Shown here: positions 10,206-21,638 of the stretch, piece after piece
Layout: each line of letters starts with the position of its first letter
How positions within the stretch are numbered: position 1 is the first letter of the stretch
Assembly: GCA_029279965.1 (NCBI GenBank)
Contig: JAJUHJ010000007.1
Span: 1-50,532, forward strand
Origin: Phyllobacteriaceae bacterium
Lineage (GTDB): Bacteria; Pseudomonadota; Alphaproteobacteria; Rhizobiales; Rhizobiaceae
Direction of reading: 5' to 3'
DNA: 50,532 bases
The notes under the pieces: model-generated
What the model saw: the letters and a program-made list of their open reading frames with translations, nothing else
Database searches by the model: none
What the model was told of the DNA's origin: nothing
Position numbers and translations under genes: made by a program

Positions 10206-10973
10206 ATGATGCCCACTGAACGATTTCCGGATCTCGAAAACGCCTCCGTGCTGATCACCGGCGGCGGCTCGGGAATCGGTGCAGCCCTTACCGAAGCGTT
10301 CCTGCGGCAGGGTGCGCGCGTTGCCTTTATCGACATCGCCGAGGACCAAAGCCGCGCTCTGTGCGATACCCTGCGGGGCACTCTGCATCGGTCACCGCTT
10401 TATCTCCACGCTGACCTGCGCGATATCGCCTCCCTGCGTCAGGCGGCAGCAGACGCTGCCGAGGCCCACGGGCCGATTTCAGTTTTGGTGAACAATGCCG
10501 CGCGCGACGATCGCCACGAGATCGAGGAGGTCACGCCTGAATACTGGGACAACAACCAGGCAATCAACCTGCGCCCCTTCTTCTTTGCCGCTCAGGCCGT
10601 CATACCGGGCATGAAAACGGCCGGCGGCGGATCGATCATCAATTTTTCCTCTACGTCATACATGATCAACCAGGGAGACCTGCCTGCCTACACGGCGGCA
10701 AAGGGCGGGATTGTCGGCCTTACCAAGGGGCTTGCCGGGGCGTTGGGACCCTATGGAATCCGCGTTAATGCCATTGCGCCCGGCTGGGTGATGACGGAAC
10801 GCCAGAAGGCGCTCTGGGCAAGCGATGACGACTTGGAGAGCCATGTTGCACGTCAGTGCCTGAAAAGGACACTTCAGCCGGCGGATATGGTGGGGCCATG
10901 CCTCTTCCTTGCATCCAGCCTTTCCCAGGCTATGACGGCGCAGACACTTATTGTTGATGGGGGTTTTCTATGA
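10206..10973 (+). CDS. SDR family oxidoreductase
   Basis: TGGGSGIG cofactor motif, NNAA, active site S...YTAAKGG. Start could be 10176, 10197 or 10206. Confidence 0.88.
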   Translation: MMPTERFPDLENASVLITGGGSGIGAALTEAFLRQGARVAFIDIAEDQSRALCDTLRGTLHRSPLYLHADLRDIASLRQAAADAAEAHGPISVLVNNAARDDRHEIEEVTPEYWDNNQAINLRPFFFAAQAVIPGMKTAGGGSIINFSSTSYMINQGDLPAYTAAKGGIVGLTKGLAGALGPYGIRVNAIAPGWVMTERQKALWASDDDLESHVARQCLKRTLQPADMVGPCLFLASSLSQAMTAQTLIVDGGFL

Positions 10974-11848
10974 ACGATATCGCGGTCTCGGTCCTGTCGG
11001 AAATCGCCTGCCATCTGGGGGAGGGTCCAAGCTACGATGCGCGCACGGACTCTCTCTTCTGGTTCGATATTCTCGAACGCAAGCTTCTGCAGCACCGCTT
11101 TTCTGAAGGAAAAACAGACATTCACCCGCTGCCGATGATGGCAAGCGCTCTGGCAGACGTCGATGCGGAACGTCAGCTTCTTGTGACGGAAACGGGCCTG
11201 CAATTGCGCAACCGCGCCTCGGGCGCTCTGGAGATGCTGGCAGAAGTTGAAGCGGACCGGGCAGACACGCGCTCCAACGATGCTCGCCCCCATCCATCGG
11301 GCTCGTTATGGTTTAGCATGATGGGGAGGAAAGCGGAGGAGCAGGCCGGCACCATCTATTGGTTCTTCAAGGGCGAGGTGCGCCGCCTGTTCTCGCACAT
11401 CACCATTCCCAATGCGATCTGCTTCTCGCCGGACGGAGCGATCGGTTATTTTGCCGATACGCACGAGAACCGGCTGTACCGCGTCGCATGCGATCCGGAA
11501 ACGGGCTTGCCGGTAGATGATCCCGTCCTGACGGTGGAAGGAAACCAGATGCCCGGCGGCATCGACGGAGCTGTGGTGGACAAGCAGGGCACATTGTGGA
11601 ACGCGCGCTGGGGCGGTGCAAGAATCGATGCGTGGAGTCCACGCGGCGAACTGATCCGCAGCATCCAGATGCCGGCGCGCCAGGTTTCCTGTCCTGCCTT
11701 TATCGGCGCGGATGCAAGCCGCCTCATTGCCACCTCGGCTTTCGAAAACATGGATGAAGAGGCCCGCGCGGCCGACCCGCAAGCCGGACAGACCTTTATC
11801 ATCGATCTTGAAGTCGAGGGGCGACTGGACCCACCGGTGCAGATCTAG
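10970..11848 (+). CDS. SMP-30/gluconolactonase/LRE family protein
   Basis: LGEGPSYDARTDSLFWFDI, SNDARPHPSGSLWFSMMG, NAICFSPDGAIGYFADT, PGGIDGAVVDKQGTLWNARWGG. Overlaps the SDR stop by 4 nt (ATGA). Confidence 0.92.
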   Translation: MNDIAVSVLSEIACHLGEGPSYDARTDSLFWFDILERKLLQHRFSEGKTDIHPLPMMASALADVDAERQLLVTETGLQLRNRASGALEMLAEVEADRADTRSNDARPHPSGSLWFSMMGRKAEEQAGTIYWFFKGEVRRLFSHITIPNAICFSPDGAIGYFADTHENRLYRVACDPETGLPVDDPVLTVEGNQMPGGIDGAVVDKQGTLWNARWGGARIDAWSPRGELIRSIQMPARQVSCPAFIGADASRLIATSAFENMDEEARAADPQAGQTFIIDLEVEGRLDPPVQI

Positions 11849-11884
11849 TCGATGAGATAAGGTCCTGCCTCGTTTTGCGGCAAG

Positions 11885-12244
11885 CTATCCCGCGCCTTCG
11901 AGGCATACTTTTGTATGGCCGGCCCGCAGAAAGCCCAGCTTTTCCGCCGCAGCTTTGGACAGATCGAGAATCCGGCCGCTCACGAAAGGCCCTCGATCAT
12001 TGATGCGCACAACCACAGCTTTGCCGTTCCGGCGATTGACCACCTTCACCTTCGTTCCGAACGGCAAGCTGCGATGGGCGGCGGTCATTGCCGCGGGATT
12101 CATCCGTTCTCCCGAGGCAGTTGTGGATGTTAGAGCATACCATGATGCCCCGCCGCATTGAGCCTTCGCCGCCGATGGAACAATGGCCAGGAATACGACT
12201 GCGGCGAAGGAACAAATTCCTCGCCGGCGAAACACGTCCTTCAT
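11885..12244 (-). CDS. septal ring lytic transglycosylase RlpA-like (DPBB) protein
   Basis: Signal peptide plus [66 protein letters not shown]. Confidence 0.9.
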   Translation of the reverse strand: MKDVFRRRGICSFAAVVFLAIVPSAAKAQCGGASWYALTSTTASGERMNPAAMTAAHRSLPFGTKVKVVNRRNGKAVVVRINDRGPFVSGRILDLSKAAAEKLGFLRAGHTKVCLEGAG

Positions 12245-12441
12245 CGACCTACCCTCCGGTACTCTCAAGTCACTATTCAACCGCGCGTAGTGACGGATTG
12301 CGGCAGGGGTGCGAAGTTGGAGGATGAACCGGCAGCCAGCCGAATCAACTTTCGTGAAGAAGTGTTACTGCTGTATGGAGCGATTGCGGACTGTCCCGCC
12401 AGGCGCGTCTTCCACGCAAGACCGACAGCAGCGGCCATGCC

Positions 12442-13056
12442 TCAATCGCGAACGGAACCGACAACCAGGTTGTTATCGTCGCGCAGGCTTACCCAACGGC
12501 CGGTGTGATGGCTCGCTTGCCTTTTGAGGTATCTGTAGTTCGTGTCGCTCCAGAGCCTCACCTCCTCGTCCAGATTGTCGAGGATGAGATCGCCCCGGTC
12601 CGTCCGCACCGTCAGCACGGCATGGCCTTCACCATCGCGCTTGCGCACAACGGTAATCAGAAGATTGGACAGCGAGATGCCCGCGTCGTTCAACCGGCGA
12701 CGTTTCTCCAGAACGTAATCCTCGCAGTCCCCGACACCGTTGACAGGATACGTCCAGACCTCTTTCCGGCCGTAGATTTCCTGATCGCTCATCGGCTTGA
12801 TCGCGCTGTTGACTGCGGCATTTACCGCGACGATCTTTTCCCACAGCGCATTGGTCATCCTTGTGGGTCCCGCGTCGCGGCTGCGTACAGCACATTCGCT
12901 CGGCATTTCCTTGCAAAATTGGAAATGTCCGATCGGTTGTGACGTGAGACCACCGGTAGCCATCAGGCCGGATCCGGCCGCCGGTCCAGCGCCGCCCCAC
13001 ACCGTGGCTACGCATAATGTTATTGCGGTAATGACACCCGCCCGCCTCGCAGCCAT
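12442..13056 (-). CDS. transglutaminase-like cysteine peptidase (BTLCP, DUF920/LapG family)
   Basis: Signal peptide, then GVGDCEDYVLEKRRRL (Cys), GEGHAVLTVRTDRGDLILDNL (His, Asp), the BTLCP triad arrangement. Confidence 0.88.
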   Translation of the reverse strand: MAARRAGVITAITLCVATVWGGAGPAAGSGLMATGGLTSQPIGHFQFCKEMPSECAVRSRDAGPTRMTNALWEKIVAVNAAVNSAIKPMSDQEIYGRKEVWTYPVNGVGDCEDYVLEKRRRLNDAGISLSNLLITVVRKRDGEGHAVLTVRTDRGDLILDNLDEEVRLWSDTNYRYLKRQASHHTGRWVSLRDDNNLVVGSVRD

Positions 13057-13084
13057 TCAGCCGCTCCCGATATGTTATTTCTCG

Positions 13085-13099
13085 TTAACAGTAATTTAA
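13085..13099. promoter_or_regulatory. candidate CtrA binding site (TTAA-N7-TTAA)
   Basis: TTAA CAGTAAT TTAA within CGTTAACAGTAATTTAACG, 28 bp upstream of the BTLCP start codon. Confidence 0.55.
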
Positions 13100-13200
13100 C
13101 GAAGTTCGGGTGCCGCCTGTCAATCGTGAATAGCCGCTATGGTTACCGGGCGCGACGATTTGCGCGTGGATAGCGGGGATATGTGACCTAACCGCTACGC

Positions 13201-14436
13201 TCACCGCGCCTTGGCGTGCGCTTTCATGAAGGCAGTGATTTTCGGCGCGATACCGGCTCTGAATCGCGAGCCGTTGAAGACGCCATAATGTCCCACTTCC
13301 GGTTCCAGATGGTGGGCGCGCATGGATTGCGGAATGTTGATGCACAATTCGTGCGCGGCCTCCGTCTGGCCCACGCCCGAGATATCGTCGTTCTCACCCT
13401 CGACCGTCAGCAGGGCGACAGAGCGTATCGTTGCAGGATCGACGTGCTCGCCGTGATGCGTCATCTCGCCCTTCGGCAATGTGTGGCGGATGAAAACCGT
13501 CTCGACCGTCTGGAGATAGAATTCCGCCGGCAGATCCATGACCGCAAGATACTCGTCGTAGAATTCTCTGTGCTTTTCGGCCGAGTCGCCGTCATTCTTC
13601 ACCAGGTTGAGGAAGAACTCCCTGTGAGCAACGACGTGGCGGTCGAGATTCATTCCCATGAAACCGGAAAGCTGGAGAAAACCGGGATAGACTTCACGCA
13701 TGAAGCCCGGATTGGGCCACGGCACCTGCATGACGACGTTGTTGCGGAACCAGTCGAGGCCATATTCCCGCGCAAGCCGGTTGACGGCGGTGGGGTTGCG
13801 CCGCGTGTCGACCGGGCCGCCCATCAGCACCATGGAGGAAGGGAGATTCCGGTCGCCGCGCGCCTCCATCAGCGCGACCGCGGCAAGCACCGGGACCGAC
13901 GGCTGGCACACCGCCATCACCGCACTGCCCGGACCGAGAAAGCCGAAAATATCCACGAGATAGTCGATGTAATCGTCAAGATCGAACCGGCCGTCCGACA
14001 GCGGTACCATGCGCGCATCCGTCCAGTCGGTGATGTAGACGTCCGCGTGCGGCAGCATCGCCTCCACCGTGCCGCGAAGCAGCGTCGCGTAATGGCCGGA
14101 AAGCGGCGCCACCATCAGGAGCTTGGGTGCAGGCCGGCTGCCGGCCGGCATGTCGCGCTCAAAGCGGATCAAGCGGCAAAAGGGCCGTGACCAGACCACT
14201 TTTTCGCTTACCGCGATGGGCTTGCCGTCAACCGTCGTCTCCCGGATGCCGAATTCGGGCTTTGCGTAGCGTCGGGTCGTGCGTTCGAATACCTCCGCCG
14301 CGGCGGCGATCGAGCGTCCCCAGGCAGTGGCAGCGGCAGGATTGCGCGGGCTGGAATAAAATTGGCGCACAGCATCCGCATAAGCTCGGGCGGGGGCCAG
14401 CGCGGCGTGCTGAAGCTCATAAAGCTGGTAGTACAT
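13201..14436 (-). CDS. phaZ: intracellular polyhydroxyalkanoate depolymerase
   Basis: MYYQLYELQHAALAPARAYADAVRQFY, VYITDWTDARMVPLSDGRFDLDDYIDYLVDI, Cys lipase-like box AVCQPSVP, C-terminal HYGVFNGSRFR. Confidence 0.93.
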   Translation of the reverse strand: MYYQLYELQHAALAPARAYADAVRQFYSSPRNPAAATAWGRSIAAAAEVFERTTRRYAKPEFGIRETTVDGKPIAVSEKVVWSRPFCRLIRFERDMPAGSRPAPKLLMVAPLSGHYATLLRGTVEAMLPHADVYITDWTDARMVPLSDGRFDLDDYIDYLVDIFGFLGPGSAVMAVCQPSVPVLAAVALMEARGDRNLPSSMVLMGGPVDTRRNPTAVNRLAREYGLDWFRNNVVMQVPWPNPGFMREVYPGFLQLSGFMGMNLDRHVVAHREFFLNLVKNDGDSAEKHREFYDEYLAVMDLPAEFYLQTVETVFIRHTLPKGEMTHHGEHVDPATIRSVALLTVEGENDDISGVGQTEAAHELCINIPQSMRAHHLEPEVGHYGVFNGSRFRAGIAPKITAFMKAHAKAR

Positions 14437-14496
14437 CGCAGACCTTCAGGCGGTCCGCAGACGGGAGCTTTGTATCATGCGCCCTACCGTAGCGCA

Positions 14497-14519
14497 TTTT
14501 TTGTGCGTTGCAACAAAAA
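14497..14519. promoter_or_regulatory. imperfect dyad around GTTGCAAC upstream of phaZ; candidate PHA-responsive operator
   Basis: TTTTTTGTGCGTTGCAACAAAAA; perfect GTTGCAAC core with T/A-rich flanks, about 60 bp before the phaZ start. Confidence 0.35.
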
Positions 14520-14595
14520 CGCGACGCCCCACTCGGCTGCATTCCTGCGTCCCGGCCTCCCATCTCCGGCCATCCACACATCCTGGACGTATGTT

Positions 14596-15306
14596 CTATC
14601 CGTTAATCCGGGCGGCACGTATTTCCTGCACGATCGCTTCGGCAGCCGCCTTTCGGTCGGCGGCGTGGAGAACGGGCCGAGCAACGACGAGATGGCTGGC
14701 GCCGGCGCGGATCGCATCGGCCGGGGAGACCACCCGCTTCTGATCTCCATGATCGGCACCTGCCGGCCGAATTCCCGGGGTGACAACGGCAAGGTCCGGG
14801 CCGAGCATGGCACGAACGTCACGTGCCTCGGCAGCGGAACAGACGATGCCGCCCATGCCGGCATCCCGAGCCTGTTCGGCACGCCGCCGCACCAGCGTAT
14901 GCGGATCATGACCGTAGCCGGCGTCCAACAGATCCTGCTCGTCCATCGAGGTCAGCACCGTAACCCCCAGGAGGCAGAGGCCGGAGCCTTCCGCCGCGGC
15001 AACCGCAGCACGCATGACCTTCGGATAAGCATGCACCGTCAGCATATGGATGCCCATGCGGGCAATGTTCTCGACACCGCGAGACACCGTGTTGTCGATG
15101 TCGAGAAGTTTCATGTCCAGGAAGACCTGCTTGCCGTCGCTGACAAGGTCCCGGGCAAAGTCCAGTCCGCCAGCGAAAGCGAGCTGATAGCCAATCTTGT
15201 AAAAGGAAACGCTGCTTCCCAATTCGGCAACCACGCGTTCCGCTTCCGCGACGCCGGGTACGTCCAGACCAACGATCAGGCGTTTGCCCGCTTCGTCATT
15301 CATCAT
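14596..15306 (-). CDS. pyrF: orotidine-5'-phosphate decarboxylase
   Basis: [31 protein letters not shown] (DxKxxDI), [38 protein letters not shown]. Confidence 0.95.
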   Translation of the reverse strand: MMNDEAGKRLIVGLDVPGVAEAERVVAELGSSVSFYKIGYQLAFAGGLDFARDLVSDGKQVFLDMKLLDIDNTVSRGVENIARMGIHMLTVHAYPKVMRAAVAAAEGSGLCLLGVTVLTSMDEQDLLDAGYGHDPHTLVRRRAEQARDAGMGGIVCSAAEARDVRAMLGPDLAVVTPGIRPAGADHGDQKRVVSPADAIRAGASHLVVARPVLHAADRKAAAEAIVQEIRAARING

Positions 15307-15896
15307 AGGTCCATCCGCGTTGAAAACAGCCGCGCATGCTCAATCAGCGCGCGGCAGGTTTTCGACATAGCCTGTTTCAACCTGTCCTCCACGAAATCGC
15401 CATTGCCGTCGAATGCCTCCTGCGCCCGCGGAACGGAGCATTGCGGCGTAACGACTTCCGCCTGGCAATGGACCAGAATGGCACGCAAATGGTTGATGGC
15501 GCGTACACCCGCAAAACTGCCGTTGGAGGACGAGCAGAGGGCGGTGGACTTGCCGCTGAACGCCCGCATCGGCTTTGCCTGCACATCCGTCTTGACGCGG
15601 CTCACCCAGTCGATGGTGTTCTTCAGGAGCGGTGGCAGCGAGGACTTGTATTCGGGGGTCGCAATCAGGAGGCCGTCATGGGCGGCGATCATCCGCGCCA
15701 GCTTGACGGCGTTGTCCGGCACACCCTTTTCACGCTCAAGATCCTGGTCAAGGAGAGGGAGAGGATAGTCGGCAAGCGAGATCCGCGTGACATCGGCACC
15801 CTGCAGAGCCAGCTCTTTCACCGCCGCATCGGCGGTTTTCCCGCTCAGCGCACCGCTGCGCGTGGAGCCCGCGAAAACGAGAATCTTCGGCGTCAT
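15303..15896 (-). CDS. NADPH-dependent FMN reductase family protein
   Basis: [48 protein letters not shown]. Overlaps the pyrF start by 4 nt. Confidence 0.88.
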   Translation of the reverse strand: MTPKILVFAGSTRSGALSGKTADAAVKELALQGADVTRISLADYPLPLLDQDLEREKGVPDNAVKLARMIAAHDGLLIATPEYKSSLPPLLKNTIDWVSRVKTDVQAKPMRAFSGKSTALCSSSNGSFAGVRAINHLRAILVHCQAEVVTPQCSVPRAQEAFDGNGDFVEDRLKQAMSKTCRALIEHARLFSTRMDL

Positions 15897-15924
15897 CGGC
15901 TCTCCTTTGTCGGCGACAATGCCA

Positions 15925-16536
15925 TCAGGTGTGGCTGCCGCGGCGATATAACCACAGATGCGTCGGCGGAATGTTCCGGATGATGAAATCGAACCGCGCG
16001 ACTGAGTAATCGCCCCGCCCCGGCGGCACTGGCGACAGCGCGCCGTAGGTGAGCTGCACGACGGGCCTTCCAGGCGGCAGAATGTCAAGAAGGCTTTCCA
16101 CAAGCGATATCCGCTTCTCGAGCGGGAAATTGAGCAGCGGGAGGCCGCTGATCACGCTGTCGAAACGATGCTCCTTCCAGGGCGCGAGCACCGTTTCGAG
16201 ATCGAAGGCATCACCCTCGACAATGTTTACGCCGGGGAAGTCCTCGCGCAGCCTTTCGGCGAAATCGGGGGAGTATTCGACGGAGACCAGGTTTTCCGGC
16301 TTCACGCCACGCTCCAGAATGGCGCGCGTGATGACGCCCGTGCCGGGGCCGAGTTCCAGAACCAGATCATCGGCGCGTTCCGGCCGTACGATGGAAGCCA
16401 TTCGCCTTGCCGTGACACCGCTCGTCGGGATGATGGAGCCGACTGCCTTCGGCCGTTCCATCCAACCGCGAAAAAACCGCAGCTCCTCATCGAACCGGGC
16501 GATAATCGCCCTGCGCACGTCCAGCGATTTACCCAT
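15925..16536 (-). CDS. pmtA: phospholipid N-methyltransferase (PmtA-like, rRNA adenine dimethylase fold)
   Basis: FRGWMERPKAVGSIIPTSGVTARRMAS, LVLELGPGTGVITRAIL, SGLPLLNFPLEKR; next to dnaJ. Confidence 0.8.
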   Translation of the reverse strand: MGKSLDVRRAIIARFDEELRFFRGWMERPKAVGSIIPTSGVTARRMASIVRPERADDLVLELGPGTGVITRAILERGVKPENLVSVEYSPDFAERLREDFPGVNIVEGDAFDLETVLAPWKEHRFDSVISGLPLLNFPLEKRISLVESLLDILPPGRPVVQLTYGALSPVPPGRGDYSVARFDFIIRNIPPTHLWLYRRGSHT

Positions 16537-16565
16537 GCACGTCCTCCTCGGCGTATTTCTTCATC

Positions 16566-16600
16566 CCGCTGCCGCCCGCATCCTCGAAACGCGGCAGCGG
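16566..16600 (-). other. perfect 10-bp inverted repeat immediately after the dnaJ stop codon
   Basis: CCGCTGCCGC (16566-16575) / GCGGCAGCGG (16591-16600), abutting the dnaJ stop at 16601; no U-tract follows. Confidence 0.6.
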
Positions 16601-17722
16601 CTACTCGCCGAAGGATTCGAAGAAATCCTTCATGCGCGCGAAAAAGCCCGTCGATTGCGGACTGTTTTCATGAGACGATATCCGCTCGAATTCTTCAAGC
16701 AGTTCGCGCTGTTTGCGAGTCAGTTTCTGCGGTGTCTCAACGGCCACCTGAATATAAAGATCACCCACTTGCGGCTGCCGGAGCACCGGCATTCCCTTGC
16801 CGCGCAGGCGGAACTGACGACCGTTCTGCGTGCCCTCGGGAACCTTGACGCGGGTCTGCGTGCCGTCGAGGGTGGCAACCTCGAACGCGCCTCCGAGAGC
16901 CGCGGTGGTCATGGAAATCGGCACCTTGCAGTAGAGGTCGGCTCCATCGCGCTGGAAGAATTCATGCGGCTTGATGGAAAGAAAAATGTAGAGATCGCCC
17001 GGCGGACCGGCGCGCAAGCCCGCTTCTCCCTCGCCAGCCAGCCGTATTCGCGTGCCGTCCTCTATGCCGGCGGGAATATTGACCGAGAGCGACCGCTCTT
17101 CGGTGACGCGACCCTGACCGGAGCATTTGGGGCACGGGTCGTCGATTGTCTGGCCGCGGCCCTGGCATTGCGGACAGGTGCGCTCGATGGAGAAAAAACC
17201 TTGCGCTGCACGCACACGCCCGACGCCATGGCACATGGGACATTGGACAGGGGACGAACCCGGCCGCGCGCCCGAGCCGGTACACTCGTCGCAGGTAACG
17301 GATGTCGGCACATGAACCTGAGCCGTCTTGCCCGTATAGGCCTCCTCAAGGGTGACTTCCATGTTGTAGCGCAGGTCGGCGCCACGGTCCCTACCGCCTG
17401 ACCGGCGCGATCGGGCACCCATGATGTCACCGAAGATATCCTCGAAAATGTCGGCGAAACCGCCACCCTGGAAGCCACCACCCTGCCCCATACCGCCATT
17501 TTCGAACGCCGCGTGGCCGAAGCGGTCATAGGCGGCCCGCTTCTGCGGGTCGCGCAGGGTTTCGTATGCCTCGTTGATTTCCTTGAATCTCTTCTCAGCC
17601 TCCGCATCACCGGGATTTCGATCCGGGTGATACTTCATGGCCAGCTTGCGGAAGGCGCTCTTGAGTTCTTTCTCGTCGGCGTTTCTCGATACGCTGAGCG
17701 TCTCGTAAAAATCTGCCTTCAT
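16601..17722 (-). CDS. dnaJ: molecular chaperone DnaJ
   Basis: J domain with HPD ([11 protein letters not shown]), G/F region, four CxxCxGxG repeats. Confidence 0.98.
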   Translation of the reverse strand: MKADFYETLSVSRNADEKELKSAFRKLAMKYHPDRNPGDAEAEKRFKEINEAYETLRDPQKRAAYDRFGHAAFENGGMGQGGGFQGGGFADIFEDIFGDIMGARSRRSGGRDRGADLRYNMEVTLEEAYTGKTAQVHVPTSVTCDECTGSGARPGSSPVQCPMCHGVGRVRAAQGFFSIERTCPQCQGRGQTIDDPCPKCSGQGRVTEERSLSVNIPAGIEDGTRIRLAGEGEAGLRAGPPGDLYIFLSIKPHEFFQRDGADLYCKVPISMTTAALGGAFEVATLDGTQTRVKVPEGTQNGRQFRLRGKGMPVLRQPQVGDLYIQVAVETPQKLTRKQRELLEEFERISSHENSPQSTGFFARMKDFFESFGE

Positions 17723-17854
17723 TTATCAGAGATCCCGCATGGCTTTTCCGGACATCGTTTCTCCCGTTCGGTGCCCCGCAATTTAGGTGTTCGGCACTGC
17801 GAATGCCATATATTGCCGGACATTGCCAGCCGGCAGAACGCGTTGTGCCATCAA

Positions 17855-17892
17855 GAAAACGGCCCGGACCGCTTCTTGCGGAACCGGGCCGT
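17855..17892 (-). terminator. intrinsic terminator downstream of dnaK
   Basis: On minus strand: ACGGCCCGG ... CCGGGCCGT with inner CCGC/GCGG stem, followed by UUUUC-type tail. Confidence 0.7.
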
Positions 17893-17912
17893 CAGCTTTC
17901 ATCTGTGTCTGC

Positions 17913-19826
<1,914 letters not shown>

Positions 19827-19948
19827 TTATTCTCTCCGCTAAGCAGACTGTCAGGACCCATTCCGGCGTTCCAGGCAACAGCCCCTGTTTCACAAGGAAG
19901 TGTCGTGATGCGCTCCGTCGAGGTAACGCATTCCACAACGTGCCGCGT

Positions 19949-19977
19949 ATATAAGAACCGCATTTTTTTCCTGCAAG
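19949..19977 (-). promoter_or_regulatory. RpoH (sigma32) type heat-shock promoter of dnaK
   Basis: Minus strand CTTG-N18-CTTATATACG fits the alphaproteobacterial heat-shock consensus CTTG-N17-18-CYTATNTNNG; about 123 nt upstream of dnaK. Confidence 0.65.
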
Positions 19978-20206
19978 GCGGTATGGCTGAACTGCATCGG
20001 CAACGCAACATCGTGCACCGATCTTTGCCGCTTCCGGCGTCCCAAAGGGCAAGCGGTTAGCCGGCGATCCCCGCGAGCGCCACCGCTCGACCATTAAACC
20101 AAAGCCTTATTGTCATGATTCCGGAACGGGTGAATTATTTTGGAAGTCGGTCCCACGCTGGACATGCCGGCTCGGAGGACGGCGCGACACCCAAGGGAGG
20201 AATCAG

Positions 20207-21547
20207 ATGAAGTTTGACAGGATCAACCGGCGCATCTTTTTGAAGAGCAGCGCCATCGTCGGCGCGGGACTCGCCACTCCAACCATCTTCACCAGCGCAT
20301 CCCGCGCACAGGATTTCTGCAACGCACCGACCGGCAGCACGGTCACACTGGGCTTCAATGTGCCGCAGACCGGGCCTTATGCTGAAGAAGGCGCGGACCA
20401 GCTCAAGGCCTATCAGCTCGCCGTCAAGCACCTCAACGGCGAGGGCGACGGCGGCATGCTCAACACCTTCAAGGGAACGGCGCTCAAAGGCAACGGCATT
20501 CTCGGCAAGAAGGTCGAATATGTCTCAGGCGACACACAGACCAAATCGGACGCCGCACGCGCGTCGGCCACCCGCATGATCGAGCGCGACGGCGCCATCA
20601 TGATCAGCGGCGGCTCGTCATCGGGCGTCGCCGTAGCCGTTCAGTCGCTGTGCCAGGACGCGGGCGTCATCTTCATGGCCGGCCTCACCCATTCCAATGA
20701 CACGACCGGCAAAGACAAGAAGCGCAACGGCTTCCGCCATTTCTTCAATGCCTACATGTCCGGCGTGGCGATCGCGCCGGTGATCGGCGAGGCTTACGGT
20801 AAAGACCGCCGAGCCTACCATTTGACCGCGGATTATACCTGGGGCTGGACTCAGGAAGAATCGATCAAGAACGCAACCGAGGCGCTCGGTTGGGAGACGG
20901 TGACGGCCGTGCGCACGCCTCTCGGCTCGGCAGACTACTCGCAGTACCTGACACCGGTTCTCAACTCCGGCGCCGACGTGCTGATCCTGAATCATTACGG
21001 CAACGACATGGTCAATTCGCTGAGGCAGGCAGTCCAGTTCGGGCTCCGCGACCAACAGGCCAACGGCAAGAATTTCGAGATCGTCGTGCCGCTTTTCTCG
21101 GAGCTGATGGCGCAAGGCGCCGGCGAGGCCATAAAGGGTATCTACGGCACCGCCAACTGGGACTGGAAGCTGGAGGACGAAGGCACCAAGGCATTCACCA
21201 AATCCTTCGGCGAGGAATACGGCACGCCTCCATCGCAGGCGGCACATACGGGCTATGTCCAGGCGCTTCTCTATGCGCATGCCTGCGAAACCGCGGGCAC
21301 GTTCAACCCGAAAGGCGTGGTCGAAGCATTGGAGGGGCTCGAATTCGACGGCCTCGGCAACGGACCGACGCTCTACCGGGCAGACGACCACCAGTGCTTC
21401 AAGCCGGTTCTTGTCGTGCAAGGCAAGGAAGACCCTGCCGACAAGTTCGACCTGCTGCAGGTGGTCAGGGAAGTGCCCGCCGAAGAGGTGACCTACGACG
21501 CCTCGATGTTCGGTGGTGAATTGGGGCCCGTCAACTCGGCGTGCTGA
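20207..21547 (+). CDS. Liv-type ABC transporter substrate-binding protein, Tat signal
   Basis: Twin-arginine signal NRRIFLKSSAIVGAGLATPTIFTSASRAQ; GFNVPQTGPYAEEGADQLKAYQLAVKHLN. Confidence 0.9.
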   Translation: MKFDRINRRIFLKSSAIVGAGLATPTIFTSASRAQDFCNAPTGSTVTLGFNVPQTGPYAEEGADQLKAYQLAVKHLNGEGDGGMLNTFKGTALKGNGILGKKVEYVSGDTQTKSDAARASATRMIERDGAIMISGGSSSGVAVAVQSLCQDAGVIFMAGLTHSNDTTGKDKKRNGFRHFFNAYMSGVAIAPVIGEAYGKDRRAYHLTADYTWGWTQEESIKNATEALGWETVTAVRTPLGSADYSQYLTPVLNSGADVLILNHYGNDMVNSLRQAVQFGLRDQQANGKNFEIVVPLFSELMAQGAGEAIKGIYGTANWDWKLEDEGTKAFTKSFGEEYGTPPSQAAHTGYVQALLYAHACETAGTFNPKGVVEALEGLEFDGLGNGPTLYRADDHQCFKPVLVVQGKEDPADKFDLLQVVREVPAEEVTYDASMFGGELGPVNSAC

Positions 21548-21563
21548 GCCTCAATCGGTATCT

Positions 21564-21589
21564 GCGACCGGCAGGCTTCCTCCGGTCGC
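21564..21589 (+). other. intercistronic hairpin after the substrate-binding gene
   Basis: GCGACCGG (21564-21571) / CCGGTCGC (21582-21589), perfect 8 bp, 10-nt loop. Confidence 0.6.
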
Positions 21590-21638
21590 GGCTCTTCCTC
21601 ACCAATGACTTTCTCCGCCGGCCGGAAACGCAACGATA

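Noticed and set aside
8679-13056. Possible LapD/LapG-like c-di-GMP adhesion-release system (GGDEF-EAL protein plus BTLCP peptidase)
   Set aside because: The GGDEF-EAL protein has no transmembrane or periplasmic domain, is 2.3 kb away in another transcription unit, and no large RTX adhesin or type I secretion gene is present.
13216-14190. 324-aa + ORF opposite phaZ
   Set aside because: Shadow ORF of a confidently identified PHA depolymerase.
20050-20115. tRNA-like segment before the Liv-type SBP
   Set aside because: No cloverleaf with a T-arm GTTCRA and no matching acceptor stem on inspection.
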